Of a DNA stretch of 64,000 bases, positions 27,106-36,056 are shown in pieces. How positions within the stretch are numbered: position 1 is the stretch's first letter; every line of letters starts with the position of its first letter. Under the pieces are notes generated by a model. The model saw only the letters and a list, made by a program, of their open reading frames with translations. It was not told the origin of the DNA and made no database searches. The DNA comes from FEN-1297 sp963710735 (lineage in GTDB: Bacteria > Bacteroidota > Ignavibacteria > Ignavibacteriales > Ignavibacteriaceae): the NCBI GenBank assembly GCA_963710735.1, contig CAVQBN010000001.1, forward strand, positions 186,001 through 250,000, given 5' to 3'. The translations under genes and the position numbers were made by a program.

Positions 27106-30100
27106 TTAATTATTTCCTTTTAATAGTTGCTTAACTTCATATTTTTTTATGATGTAGAAAATTGCAGGATAAAACGTTAAGCCGATAATCATTGTTGTTA
27201 ATATTCCGCCGAACATAGGAGCCGCAATTCTTTTCATCACATCCGATCCGGTACCGGTACCTATAAGTATTGGAAATAAGCCGAACAATAAAGCCATTAC
27301 AGTCATCATTATTGGGCGAATCCTGTTTGCAGCGCCGTGGAATGTGGCTTCACGAAGTGCCGCAAGTGAGGTCATCAACCCTTCGTTTTTCATTTTATCA
27401 TACGCAATGTCGAGGTAAAGAAGCATAACAACTCCCATTTCTGCACTTACACCGAGCAAGGCTATAACGCCTACCCAGACTGCTACACTTGTATTATATC
27501 CGGCAAGATATAAGAACCATATTGCTCCTACCATTGAGAAGGGTAGCGACAATAGTATGACAGCAGTCTTAATTACAGATCTGGTATTTATATATAACAA
27601 CAGCAAAACAAGAAGAAGCGTAAATGGAATAACCATTGCTAGCCGTTTTGCTGCTTCCTGCATATACTCGTATTGACCGCTCCATATTATTGAGTAACCC
27701 GCTGGTAGTTTCAACTTAGATTCAAGAATGTGTTGAGCATTTTTTACATAAGTACCGACGTCAATATTTTCTATATCTATATAAACCCATGCATTTGGTC
27801 TAGCATCTTCCGATTTGATTACAGGCGGACCTTTCTTAATTTGAAGATCGGCGAGCTCTGCCAGAGGAACATTGCCCCCTCCCGGTATAGGTACAAGAAC
27901 ACGTTTTAAACCTTCGATATTATTTCTGTAATCACGTTGATAACGTAAATTAACAGGATACCTTGCCAAACCTTCAACAGTCTTTGTTATGTTCATTCCT
28001 CCGATGGCTGACATTATAACGTTTTGCACATCCTGAACAGATATTCCATATCTGGCAATCGCATCCCGATTAATGTTAAAGTCTATGTAATTACCACCAT
28101 ATGACCTTTCAGCGTAAACTGATCTTGTGTGAGGAACAGTCTTTATAATCTGTTCTATCTGCTTACCGATATTTTGCAGCACCGCTAAATTTGGTCCGGC
28201 AATCTTAATACCCACCGGGGTCTTTATACCTGTAGAGAGCATATCTATCCTCGTTTTAATTGGCATTGTCCATGCATTGGTTAACCCAGGTATCTGGATA
28301 GCTTCATTCATCTGATCTACTAGTTTCTTCTCCGTCATTCCTTTTGGCCATTGATCTTTTGGTTTTAACCGGATGGTCGTTTCCAGCATGGAAAGGGGAG
28401 CAGGGTCTGTTGCCGTATTAGCTCTGCCTGCTTTCCCGAAAACACTTTCAACTTCAGGGAATGACTTAATTATCCTATCTGTTTGTTGAAGAATTTCCTT
28501 TGCTTTTGTTATTGAAATACCAGGTAAAGTAGTAGGCATATAAAGAAGGTCGCCTTCGTTCAGAGGAGGCATAAATTCCGAACCTAACTTTGAGAATGGC
28601 AATACGGTTACAAGGACAATAACTGCTGCCGCACCAATTACCCACCATCTTTTGTTTATTACAAAGTTTACAATCGGTTTGTATATTTTTACAAGAAACC
28701 TGGTAACAGGATTATCTTCTTCTTTCCTCATCTTTCCCCTTACAAAGAAGCCTATTAAAACAGGTACAATTGTTACAGCAAGAACTGCAGCAGCAGCCAT
28801 CGAATATGTTTTAGTAAAAGCTAATGGTTTGAATAATCTTCCCGATTGTTGTTCCAATGCAAACACAGGTAAGAATGAAACTGTAATTACTAAAAGTGAA
28901 TAAAAAATTGACGGTCCGACTTCTTTAGAAGACTCAAGTATAACTGTCCAGTGGGGACGCTGCTTATCTTTAGGTTTTCCTTGTTCAACTATCATATGGC
29001 TCTGTGCATTCTCCACCATTATTATTGCTGCGTCAACCATCGCACCTATTGCAATAGCAATACCTGAAAGAGACATTATATTTGCATTAATACCTTGAAG
29101 TCTCATCACCAGAAAAGCTGCAAGTACTGCAGTCGGTAATGTAAAGATTGCCACAAGAGAACTTCGTACATGTAAAAGGAAGAGAATTATTATTAATGCT
29201 ACAACTAAGCTTTCTTCCAGAAGTTTATCCTTAAGTGTGTCCATCGCCCTTATAATCAGAGAGGAACGATCATATGCCGGAACTATTTTTACATCTGACG
29301 GCAGTGAGCTTTTTAGTTCTTTAAGTCTTTGCTTTACTCTGTTGATTACTTTAAGAGCATTTTCACCGTAACGCATTACTATGATGCCACCTACTGTTTC
29401 ACCTTCACCGTTCCAATCAGCTACACCTCGTCTAAGATCAGGGCCTATATCTATATTTGCAACATCTTTTAGATAAATTGGAGTTCCCGTCTTAGGAGAA
29501 ACACCTATGGCAATATTTTTTAAATCATCAGCACTTTTTATGTAACCAAGTCCTCTTACCATAAATTCCATTTCGCCCATTTCAAGCAGTCTGCCGCCAA
29601 CATCATTATTGCTGTTCTTAATTGCCATTTTAATCTTTTGAATCGGGATACCGTAATATGCTAATTTAGTTGGATCTATATTAACCTGGTACTGCTTTAC
29701 AAATCCGCCTATGCTTGCAACTTCTGAAACTCCTGGAATTGCTGAAAGATCATACTTCAAAAAATAATCTTGTATTGATCGTAGCTGCTGTAAATTTTTT
29801 GTCTTGGATTGCAATGTGTATTCATAGACCCATCCTAAACCTGTTGCGTCAGGCCCCAATTGAGGAGAGACGCCTGCCGGAAGATCGCTGCGCAAAGAGC
29901 TTAAATATTCTAGTACACGGCTTCTTGCCCAGTATAAATCGGTTCCGTCCTTGAAGATGACATAGACCATTGAGAAGCCAAAAAAAGAATAACCCCTAAC
30001 AACTTTAGCATCGGGAACTGAAAGCATCTTAGTAGTTAAAGGATAAGTAACTTGATCTTCCACAATCTGGGGTCCCTGACCTGGATACTCTGTATATATG

Positions 30101-30273
30101 ATTACCTGTACATCGCTCAGATCGGGAAAAGCATCAACTGGAATACTTGTGAGTGCCCAGATTCCACCTCCGATTAAAGCTAAAGTTAGGAAGATTACAA
30201 TAAATTTATTATTAAGCGACCACTCAATTACTTTGGCAATCGCACCGTCTTTAGAAACATTATCTGCAGTCAT
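27106..30273 (-). CDS. cusA: CusA-type heavy-metal efflux RND transporter (Cu/Ag)
   Basis: A 1055-residue RND pump of normal length for CzcA/CusA. The N-terminal helix is followed by SIPVDAFPDLSDVQV. The proton-relay helix reads AIAIGAMVDAAIIMVENAQ near residue 413. Methionines expected for Cu(I)/Ag(I) transport in CusA are present in EFMPPLNEGDLLYMPT, PLSMLETT and TRIDMLSTGIKTPVG, favouring monovalent copper/silver over zinc/cobalt. It forms an inner-membrane trimer, driven by protons, with the adaptor and outer-membrane proteins encoded upstream. It starts 13 bases after the adaptor gene. Confidence 0.92.
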   Translation of the reverse strand: MTADNVSKDGAIAKVIEWSLNNKFIVIFLTLALIGGGIWALTSIPVDAFPDLSDVQVIIYTEYPGQGPQIVEDQVTYPLTTKMLSVPDAKVVRGYSFFGFSMVYVIFKDGTDLYWARSRVLEYLSSLRSDLPAGVSPQLGPDATGLGWVYEYTLQSKTKNLQQLRSIQDYFLKYDLSAIPGVSEVASIGGFVKQYQVNIDPTKLAYYGIPIQKIKMAIKNSNNDVGGRLLEMGEMEFMVRGLGYIKSADDLKNIAIGVSPKTGTPIYLKDVANIDIGPDLRRGVADWNGEGETVGGIIVMRYGENALKVINRVKQRLKELKSSLPSDVKIVPAYDRSSLIIRAMDTLKDKLLEESLVVALIIILFLLHVRSSLVAIFTLPTAVLAAFLVMRLQGINANIMSLSGIAIAIGAMVDAAIIMVENAQSHMIVEQGKPKDKQRPHWTVILESSKEVGPSIFYSLLVITVSFLPVFALEQQSGRLFKPLAFTKTYSMAAAAVLAVTIVPVLIGFFVRGKMRKEEDNPVTRFLVKIYKPIVNFVINKRWWVIGAAAVIVLVTVLPFSKLGSEFMPPLNEGDLLYMPTTLPGISITKAKEILQQTDRIIKSFPEVESVFGKAGRANTATDPAPLSMLETTIRLKPKDQWPKGMTEKKLVDQMNEAIQIPGLTNAWTMPIKTRIDMLSTGIKTPVGIKIAGPNLAVLQNIGKQIEQIIKTVPHTRSVYAERSYGGNYIDFNINRDAIARYGISVQDVQNVIMSAIGGMNITKTVEGLARYPVNLRYQRDYRNNIEGLKRVLVPIPGGGNVPLAELADLQIKKGPPVIKSEDARPNAWVYIDIENIDVGTYVKNAQHILESKLKLPAGYSIIWSGQYEYMQEAAKRLAMVIPFTLLLVLLLLYINTRSVIKTAVILLSLPFSMVGAIWFLYLAGYNTSVAVWVGVIALLGVSAEMGVVMLLYLDIAYDKMKNEGLMTSLAALREATFHGAANRIRPIMMTVMALLFGLFPILIGTGTGSDVMKRIAAPMFGGILTTMIIGLTFYPAIFYIIKKYEVKQLLKGNN

Positions 30274-30286
30274 TAAAAACTCCTTC

Positions 30287-31852
30287 TTACTTAACTTTAA
30301 ATCCGTGTTCGATTAAATTAGCTTTTGCCATCGCAATAGTTACTTTCTCCAGTTTCATTCCGCATTTTGGATCAATGCCGGGTTTATCCGATAGAACATC
30401 AAAATCCATGGGACATTGATATATTTGCCCATCGTGGTTTTTATCAACGGCTTCAACATTTATTATATTATGTTTGAGAACTTCAGACTCTTGCTTTTTA
30501 TTACCTTTTAATTCCATCTGTTTTTTATCGTCAGATTTTTTATTTTCTATTTTCATATTCTTCATGGATTTAGTAGAATCTTTATCTTGTGCATTGTTTT
30601 TTGCAGGAATAAATTGCTGAACTGCGGCCCTCAAATTGCTTTCGGAGTCTATTAAGAATTGAGCAGACGTAACTATTTGCGTACCTGCATTTAGTCCTTC
30701 TAATACCTGATAGTAACCATTTGAATAACCACCTAGAATTACATTTTGAGGTTTGAACTTGCCGTTTCCCAATGAAATAATTACAAGATCCCGCATACCG
30801 CTTCGTATAACCGCATTTTCAGGTATTATAGGAAGAAGACCTAGCTTTCTTCCGCTTATTTCCACATTCGCAAACATTGCCGGCATTAAGTTACCTTGTG
30901 AATTGTTAACATCAATTCTAACAGTAGCTGTTCTTGATTTTGCATCAATAGTCGGATAAATGAAAGAAATCCTTCCATTATAAACTTTACCGGGAAAATA
31001 ATTAAATCTGATTTTTGCTGTAGAACCTAATTGTATTTTTGACAATTCATATTCATATATATCAGCAGTAAGCCAGAGAGTTGAAAGATTTGATATCTGC
31101 ATCAATGGCTGGCCTGCCATTATTTTTTGTCCTTCAAGTATATTCTTCGTAATTACGTTTCCGGAATATTGTGCATAAAGAGTTATATAAGTTTTAACGT
31201 CTCCTGTCTTTTCTATCCTTGCAATATCCGAATCGGGAATTTCTAACAGTTGAAGTTTCCTAACTGCATTTTTTACAAGTTCGTTTCCGCTGTTTAAAAC
31301 ATCGTTTATGTTTGATTTATTAACTGATTTTTGATACGACAAGGCAGTTAGCAATTCCTGTTCACTAGCTACCAATTCGGGAGAATAAATATCCATTAGT
31401 TTTTCTCCCTTATGTACCTTTTCTCCTGTGTAATTAACATAAAGTTTTTGAACCCAGCCATTTACCCGAGTCGTTACAATGTAATCTTCAGTTTCGTTTG
31501 TTTTTAAAATACCGTTGGTTATAACCCGGGACGAAAGTTCTGAATCTATAACTGTATATGTCTGAACATTCATGTCTTGAACAACAACAGGATCAATTTT
31601 TACAAAACCTGCAGCACCACCTTCATCTGCATATACCGGTACAAGATCCATTCCCATTTTAGATTTACCGGGATGATTATAAATTTCCGTTGGATTCATT
31701 GGTGCACGCCAGTAAAGAATCTTTCTTCCTTCTTTTGATGTAGTTTGTGCAACTGCTGTCTGGTTCGAACTGCCCGAATTAGAAATGAAGTATACTGCCG
31801 CAGCAATTACAACTAATCCGATTATTACATATAATATTATTTTATTTTTCAC
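30287..31852 (-). CDS. cusB: CusB-type efflux adaptor with two heavy-metal-binding domains
   Basis: The GTG at 31852 has GGAG seven bases upstream and starts a good membrane anchor (MKNKIILYVIIGLVVIAAAV). An ATG at 31897 lacks such a site. The 521-residue product contains an N-terminal metal domain (YWRAPMNPTEIYNHPGKSKM), the adaptor body with lipoyl/barrel segments (VNGWVQKLYVNYTGEKVHKG, LAGQ-type ILEGQKIMAGQPLMQISN), a Lys/Met-rich linker and a second metal-binding domain at the C-terminus (IYQCPMDFDVLSDKPG). It bridges the RND pump to the outer-membrane channel. The double metal-binding domain is less common. Confidence 0.9.
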   Translation of the reverse strand: MKNKIILYVIIGLVVIAAAVYFISNSGSSNQTAVAQTTSKEGRKILYWRAPMNPTEIYNHPGKSKMGMDLVPVYADEGGAAGFVKIDPVVVQDMNVQTYTVIDSELSSRVITNGILKTNETEDYIVTTRVNGWVQKLYVNYTGEKVHKGEKLMDIYSPELVASEQELLTALSYQKSVNKSNINDVLNSGNELVKNAVRKLQLLEIPDSDIARIEKTGDVKTYITLYAQYSGNVITKNILEGQKIMAGQPLMQISNLSTLWLTADIYEYELSKIQLGSTAKIRFNYFPGKVYNGRISFIYPTIDAKSRTATVRIDVNNSQGNLMPAMFANVEISGRKLGLLPIIPENAVIRSGMRDLVIISLGNGKFKPQNVILGGYSNGYYQVLEGLNAGTQIVTSAQFLIDSESNLRAAVQQFIPAKNNAQDKDSTKSMKNMKIENKKSDDKKQMELKGNKKQESEVLKHNIINVEAVDKNHDGQIYQCPMDFDVLSDKPGIDPKCGMKLEKVTIAMAKANLIEHGFKVK

Positions 31853-31971
31853 TTTTTTGCTCCAAAAAATATTTTCAAATCTTCTATTTGCCCTCATTTA
31901 ATTTTTCACAACTTAAAGTTGTACCCCATTCTCCTCCATTTAAGAAGAGAACAAGACGAGGGACTGAGTTA

Positions 31972-33231
31972 TTATAATTTTGTGCCTACTAAAAATTCCA
32001 ATGAAGTAACTTCCTTTAAATAATTTGTTTTTAACCTGTAAAGATTAGTCTGTATTTTATACAAACTATTTTCTGCATCTATTACATTTATAAAATCTAT
32101 TTGACCCACCTGGTAACTGGATAGAGCAGCCTTCAATGTTTGTTCCGCTTGAGGCAGCAATCCGTTATTAATTAAATCAATTCTCTTCCTTAAAGTAATC
32201 AGCTTCGAAATGGCAATTCCGAAGTTAGCATCAAGCATCTGCATAGATGAATTATATTGCTGCTTATAAAGTTCTTCCATCGATTCAGATTCTTCAACTT
32301 TTGCACTTATTTTACCGCCGTAATTAAGCGGGAGAGAAATTCCTACCATGAATGAAACTAAATCGTGCAGATTCATATTCGTCTGTGCAATCTTATCTCT
32401 TTGAGTATATTGAACCCCCAGGCTGAAGTTAGGATAATAATCATAACCGGCTAAAGATTTTTGAAGAGCAGCTTTCTCTTCCGCTATGTTAATACCTTTC
32501 AAGAAAGGTCTGTTTGCCTTTGCTAGTGAATCAAGCTTTTCCTGTGTGAGAGATAAAAATTTAATATTAAAATCTTCGCTTACATTTATCTGGGAATCGG
32601 ATGGTTTTAACAAATATGAGTTTAATATAGAAAGTTGAGAAGATTCCTGATCGGTGAGCATGTCAAGTTTATCATTTACTTTTGTTATTTCCAATTCAAC
32701 CTTTAATAAGTTCTGCTGGCTGGCTGAAGAAACGGAATATTTTGTTCTTACAACATCGGCTATACTTTTAAGAAGCTTACTACTTTCTATTTCAAGAGCA
32801 ATAGCTTTTCTTGTAAATGAAAGTTCATAATATGAGGAGGCAACATTTTTTGTTATTTCGTTTTTTGCATCGTCTAATTCCTGTTTAACTATATCCGCAT
32901 TTTTCTGAGATACCTTACCCATAGTACTCAACTTACCGGGGAAGGGGATCTGCTGAGAAAGGCCGATTATCTTTCCCGTCATGGCTTCCTGTGTGAATGA
33001 GAAAGAATTTGTCGGAAGATTCATTAAGCCGAGTGAAAGCATAGGATCGGGCAAGTTTGAAACTTGTGGGACCATATCCTCAGAGGCAATAAGCTTAGCT
33101 TTTAGCATTTTAATTTTCGGACTAACCTTGATTGCTTTTGATATCAGTGAATCAAGAGTAGTCTGTGCCGAGACATTTGGTATCCCAAAACCTACAGATG
33201 CAAATAATAATATGACTAATATCCTTTTCAT
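31972..33231 (-). CDS. TolC-family outer-membrane channel (CusC-like)
   Basis: A 419-residue protein with a signal peptide (cleavage near VSAQ). Its two repeats of long helices are typical of TolC-family proteins: MLKAKLIASEDMVPQVSNLP and PDPMLSLGLMNLP early, and SLPLNYGGKISAKVEESESM later. It would provide the outer-membrane exit duct for the CusAB-like pump. The gene is the second in the minus-strand operon, 127 bases after a small exported protein gene and 119 bases before the adaptor start. Confidence 0.9.
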   Translation of the reverse strand: MKRILVILLFASVGFGIPNVSAQTTLDSLISKAIKVSPKIKMLKAKLIASEDMVPQVSNLPDPMLSLGLMNLPTNSFSFTQEAMTGKIIGLSQQIPFPGKLSTMGKVSQKNADIVKQELDDAKNEITKNVASSYYELSFTRKAIALEIESSKLLKSIADVVRTKYSVSSASQQNLLKVELEITKVNDKLDMLTDQESSQLSILNSYLLKPSDSQINVSEDFNIKFLSLTQEKLDSLAKANRPFLKGINIAEEKAALQKSLAGYDYYPNFSLGVQYTQRDKIAQTNMNLHDLVSFMVGISLPLNYGGKISAKVEESESMEELYKQQYNSSMQMLDANFGIAISKLITLRKRIDLINNGLLPQAEQTLKAALSSYQVGQIDFINVIDAENSLYKIQTNLYRLKTNYLKEVTSLEFLVGTKL

Positions 33232-33358
33232 TTAATTATCCTTAACCTTAATTTTTTGCTTATGAATAAAAAACTCTAAACCAATTTTATGAACAAAAAA
33301 ATGCAATAATATAATGGGTGTAATAATTCACCCTTATAAAGCAAAAATGTTTTGGATT

Positions 33359-33790
33359 TTAAATGAGAAGTATTGAGTTTGTGAGATACAAAGAATTGTT
33401 TGAAAGCAGCGGGGGAGAAGTATCAAAATATATTTTGTTGATGTCTTTGTTGGTATTTGTGAACGTGCTATTTAAACCCGGAACTGCAATTATGGCTAAT
33501 ATTTGTATATTATTATTAGCATTATTATTTGAATTTAAATAATGATCCTTAATTGAAGAATCAACTGTTTTAACACTGCAGCAATTATTACTTATACTTG
33601 TTCCATGTATGTCATTAATAGCAACAGGTGTGCAAGATTCATTATTTTGCATTTCCGAATGCATATTCATCGGGCATTCTCCCAATGAATAAGTATCTGT
33701 CATCTGACAAAAATAAATGCTTATTGGCAGGCTTGTTGTCGCAACAAAAAATACTGTTATTAATGATAATATGGAAATTTTTTTCTTCAC
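33359..33790 (-). CDS. Small exported Cys/Met/His-containing protein, first gene of the metal-efflux operon
   Basis: This 143-residue protein starts with a signal-peptide-like segment (MKKKISILSLITVFFVATTS). It then has a Cys/Met-rich patch (YFCQMTD, GECPMNMHSEMQNNESC, NNCCSV) and ends in an Asn-rich, weakly hydrophobic tail. No family is recognised. The position ahead of cusCBA-like genes and the metal-ligand residues suggest a periplasmic copper or silver sensor/binder, which is inference. The start region lies about 110-150 bases from two matching palindromes. Confidence 0.65.
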   Translation of the reverse strand: MKKKISILSLITVFFVATTSLPISIYFCQMTDTYSLGECPMNMHSEMQNNESCTPVAINDIHGTSISNNCCSVKTVDSSIKDHYLNSNNNANNNIQILAIIAVPGLNSTFTNTNKDINKIYFDTSPPLLSNNSLYLTNSILLI

Positions 33791-33897
33791 ACTAAATAAT
33801 TTTTATTTCTTAATGAAGTTCAATATTCATGCCATTTGACAAATAATGTACAAACATCATTAAAATAAGTTGAAATGTCAACATACTATATTTTGAA

Positions 33898-33911
33898 TCT
33901 CATAAATGAGA
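33898..33911. promoter_or_regulatory. Palindrome TCTCATAAATGAGA, candidate operator
   Basis: A perfect 14-bp inverted repeat (6-bp arms, 2-bp centre) upstream of the metal-efflux operon. A similar palindrome is centred exactly 32 bp away, about three helical turns. A dimeric metal-responsive repressor could bind both. The regulator is not in the window. Confidence 0.45.
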
Positions 33912-33929
33912 TACATTTATGCAATATTC

Positions 33930-33943
33930 TTCTCAGATGAGAA
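33930..33943. promoter_or_regulatory. Palindrome TTCTCAGATGAGAA, candidate operator
   Basis: A perfect inverted repeat (6-bp arms, 2-bp centre) sharing TCTCA...TGAGA with the palindrome at 33898. It may be a second half of the same control site. Confidence 0.45.
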
Positions 33944-34256
33944 AATTTATTGAAATATAAAAAATAAATTTTATGTCTCTGACTTTTACGAAAATTTAAG
34001 TCAATCTATTTTCTTCCTTCAACTATTGGTACAAATCCAAATTATACCGTATTTAAGGTCACAAAAATTAATTGCTAAACTATTAAAAGTTGATTATCTA
34101 TTAGATGATACCTAAAATAATTTAGTAAATTTAAGACAGTTCAAATGATTGTTTATCTTTTCAAGGGTAAATTTATTGTTCCAGCATAATTACAAGGGGA
34201 AAAATTTAAATTTTATACAATGTATAATATACCTCTCATGATATTGAAAGGCGGAT

Positions 34257-36056
34257 ATGAAAAAAATATTTCTACTTTTTTTTCTAATTGCAGTTATAAG
34301 TTTCAAATATTCCGAAAGGTTCATTAATAAAAATACTCTAAAAAAAAACTTGGTAATTCCTAAACCAATGCAGGGAGATAATGATAATCCTTACGCTGCC
34401 CAGGAATTTAGATATAACATGCTTAAAGGGAACAAACCGTATCTTGATCCTCTTGCAAGACAGAGAGCTGTCAGTTATACAAAAAAATATTTATTGAAGA
34501 AAAATCCAACTGAGCCTGCTGAAATATCTTCCTGGACACCTATAGGACCCGGTAATATAGGCGGCAGAATAAGAGCAATTTTAATAAGACCCAACCATTT
34601 AAATACCATGCTTATAGGCGCAGTTTCCGGAGGTGTATGGAAAACAACCGACGGCGGAACTAGCTGGTTCACTACAATGGATAATGATAATCCTCTGGCA
34701 ATTGGCTGTATGGTAAATAGAGGTGATACTGTTTATGCGGGTACAGGTGAAGGCTGGGGTAATGTAGATGCAGTATACGGAGGAGGCATATATAAATCAA
34801 CTGATTTCGGAGATAGCTGGACTTTACTTCCCAGCACTATTGGTTCAAATATTTGGAGTTTTAAAAACGTTCTAAAATTGGCTTTTGATCCGGGTAGTAA
34901 TTTGTATGCAGTAACCAAAGCAATTAATTATAAAGATGGGGCTGGAAGTTATCGTACGAACGGTGGTCTTTTCAGATCGACAGATGGAGGTTCTTCATGG
35001 GTGCAAATAAGCAGTACATCTGTAACAAATTATTATAATGGTTGTGATGTTGTTCCATTAAGTCCATCTATTATTTTATTTGCAACACAAGGTGGTGGAA
35101 TATTTAAAACTACAGACGGTGGAACAAATTGGAATCAAATCACAACTGGACTACCATCTACTAACTATAAACGAATTGTTCTTGCACAAGATCCTGAAAT
35201 AACAAATACTTTGTATGCAGTTTTTCAGTCAACCGATAACACATCCGGAGGTGATGCTGGACTTAAAGGAATTTATAAATCAACAGATGCAGGAGATACT
35301 TGGAGTACATTAACAAAACCTAATAATATACCTTCAACAGGCAATCTTTCATACCTCGGAACCCAAGGATGGTACGATAATACAATTGCTGTTGATCCTA
35401 AAAAATCAAATAATATATATGTCGGTGGCGTAGATATGATGAAATCGACTGACGGTGGGAACAGCTGGTTTCAATTGACATATTGGACAACTGGATACGG
35501 AAGGCCTTTTGTTCATGCTGATCATCATGCCATAGCTTTTGATACTACACAAACTGATGTCCTTTACGATGGTAATGACGGGGGCATTTATAGAACCACC
35601 AATGGCGGCTCATCATGGACCGCTCTTAATAACAATTTAAGCATTACTCAATTTTATGGCGGCGCATCATTTCCTACGGGCAATACTTTTCTGGGCGGTA
35701 CACAGGATAACGGGCATTTATCTTACAATGGTTCAGGCGGTAATTGGTCCGCAGTATATGGAGGAGACGGAGGTTATGCAGCAATAGATCAATCTGCTTC
35801 TTCAACAATCTATGAAGAATATGTTTATCTTCAGCTTCATAAATCTATTAATGGAGGTACAACCTGGAATAATGCTTATACCGGTTTAAGTGATGCAAAT
35901 TCAAGTTCGCTTTGTTTATTCATTGCTCCTTTTTCAATGGATCCTGAAAATTCTTCTGTCTTAATAGCCGGTTCCGATAAAGTATGGATAACTACAAACA
36001 AGGCTAGTAATTGGGCTCAATCAAGTTCTACTCTTTCAATATCGGGCAAAAGGTAA
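34257..36056 (+). CDS. BNR/sortilin-type propeller T9SS protein, N-terminal part (frameshifted)
   Basis: The ATG at 34257 follows AAAGGCGG. The product begins with a signal peptide (MKKIFLLFFLIAVISF) and a short prodomain-like region. Many beta-propeller repeats follow with the Asp-box pattern S/T-TDGG-T/S-SW (KTTDGGTSWF, KSTDFGDSWT, KTTDGGTNWN). Such proteins are extracellular and often bind or cleave glycans or proteins. The frame stops after SISGKR. Adding one base to the AAAA run at 36048-36051 joins it to the next frame, giving about 976 residues. Confidence 0.8.
   Translation: MKKIFLLFFLIAVISFKYSERFINKNTLKKNLVIPKPMQGDNDNPYAAQEFRYNMLKGNKPYLDPLARQRAVSYTKKYLLKKNPTEPAEISSWTPIGPGNIGGRIRAILIRPNHLNTMLIGAVSGGVWKTTDGGTSWFTTMDNDNPLAIGCMVNRGDTVYAGTGEGWGNVDAVYGGGIYKSTDFGDSWTLLPSTIGSNIWSFKNVLKLAFDPGSNLYAVTKAINYKDGAGSYRTNGGLFRSTDGGSSWVQISSTSVTNYYNGCDVVPLSPSIILFATQGGGIFKTTDGGTNWNQITTGLPSTNYKRIVLAQDPEITNTLYAVFQSTDNTSGGDAGLKGIYKSTDAGDTWSTLTKPNNIPSTGNLSYLGTQGWYDNTIAVDPKKSNNIYVGGVDMMKSTDGGNSWFQLTYWTTGYGRPFVHADHHAIAFDTTQTDVLYDGNDGGIYRTTNGGSSWTALNNNLSITQFYGGASFPTGNTFLGGTQDNGHLSYNGSGGNWSAVYGGDGGYAAIDQSASSTIYEEYVYLQLHKSINGGTTWNNAYTGLSDANSSSLCLFIAPFSMDPENSSVLIAGSDKVWITTNKASNWAQSSSTLSISGKR

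Larger units (their letters stand above)
33791..34256. promoter_or_regulatory. Divergent intergenic region, 466 bp
   Basis: This separates the metal-efflux operon (minus) from the BNR-propeller gene (plus). Apart from two palindromes at 33898 and 33930 it shows a TATAAT hexamer at 34223-34228 and an AAAGGCGG ribosome-binding site before 34257. The rest is AT-rich without coding signs. Confidence 0.5.
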
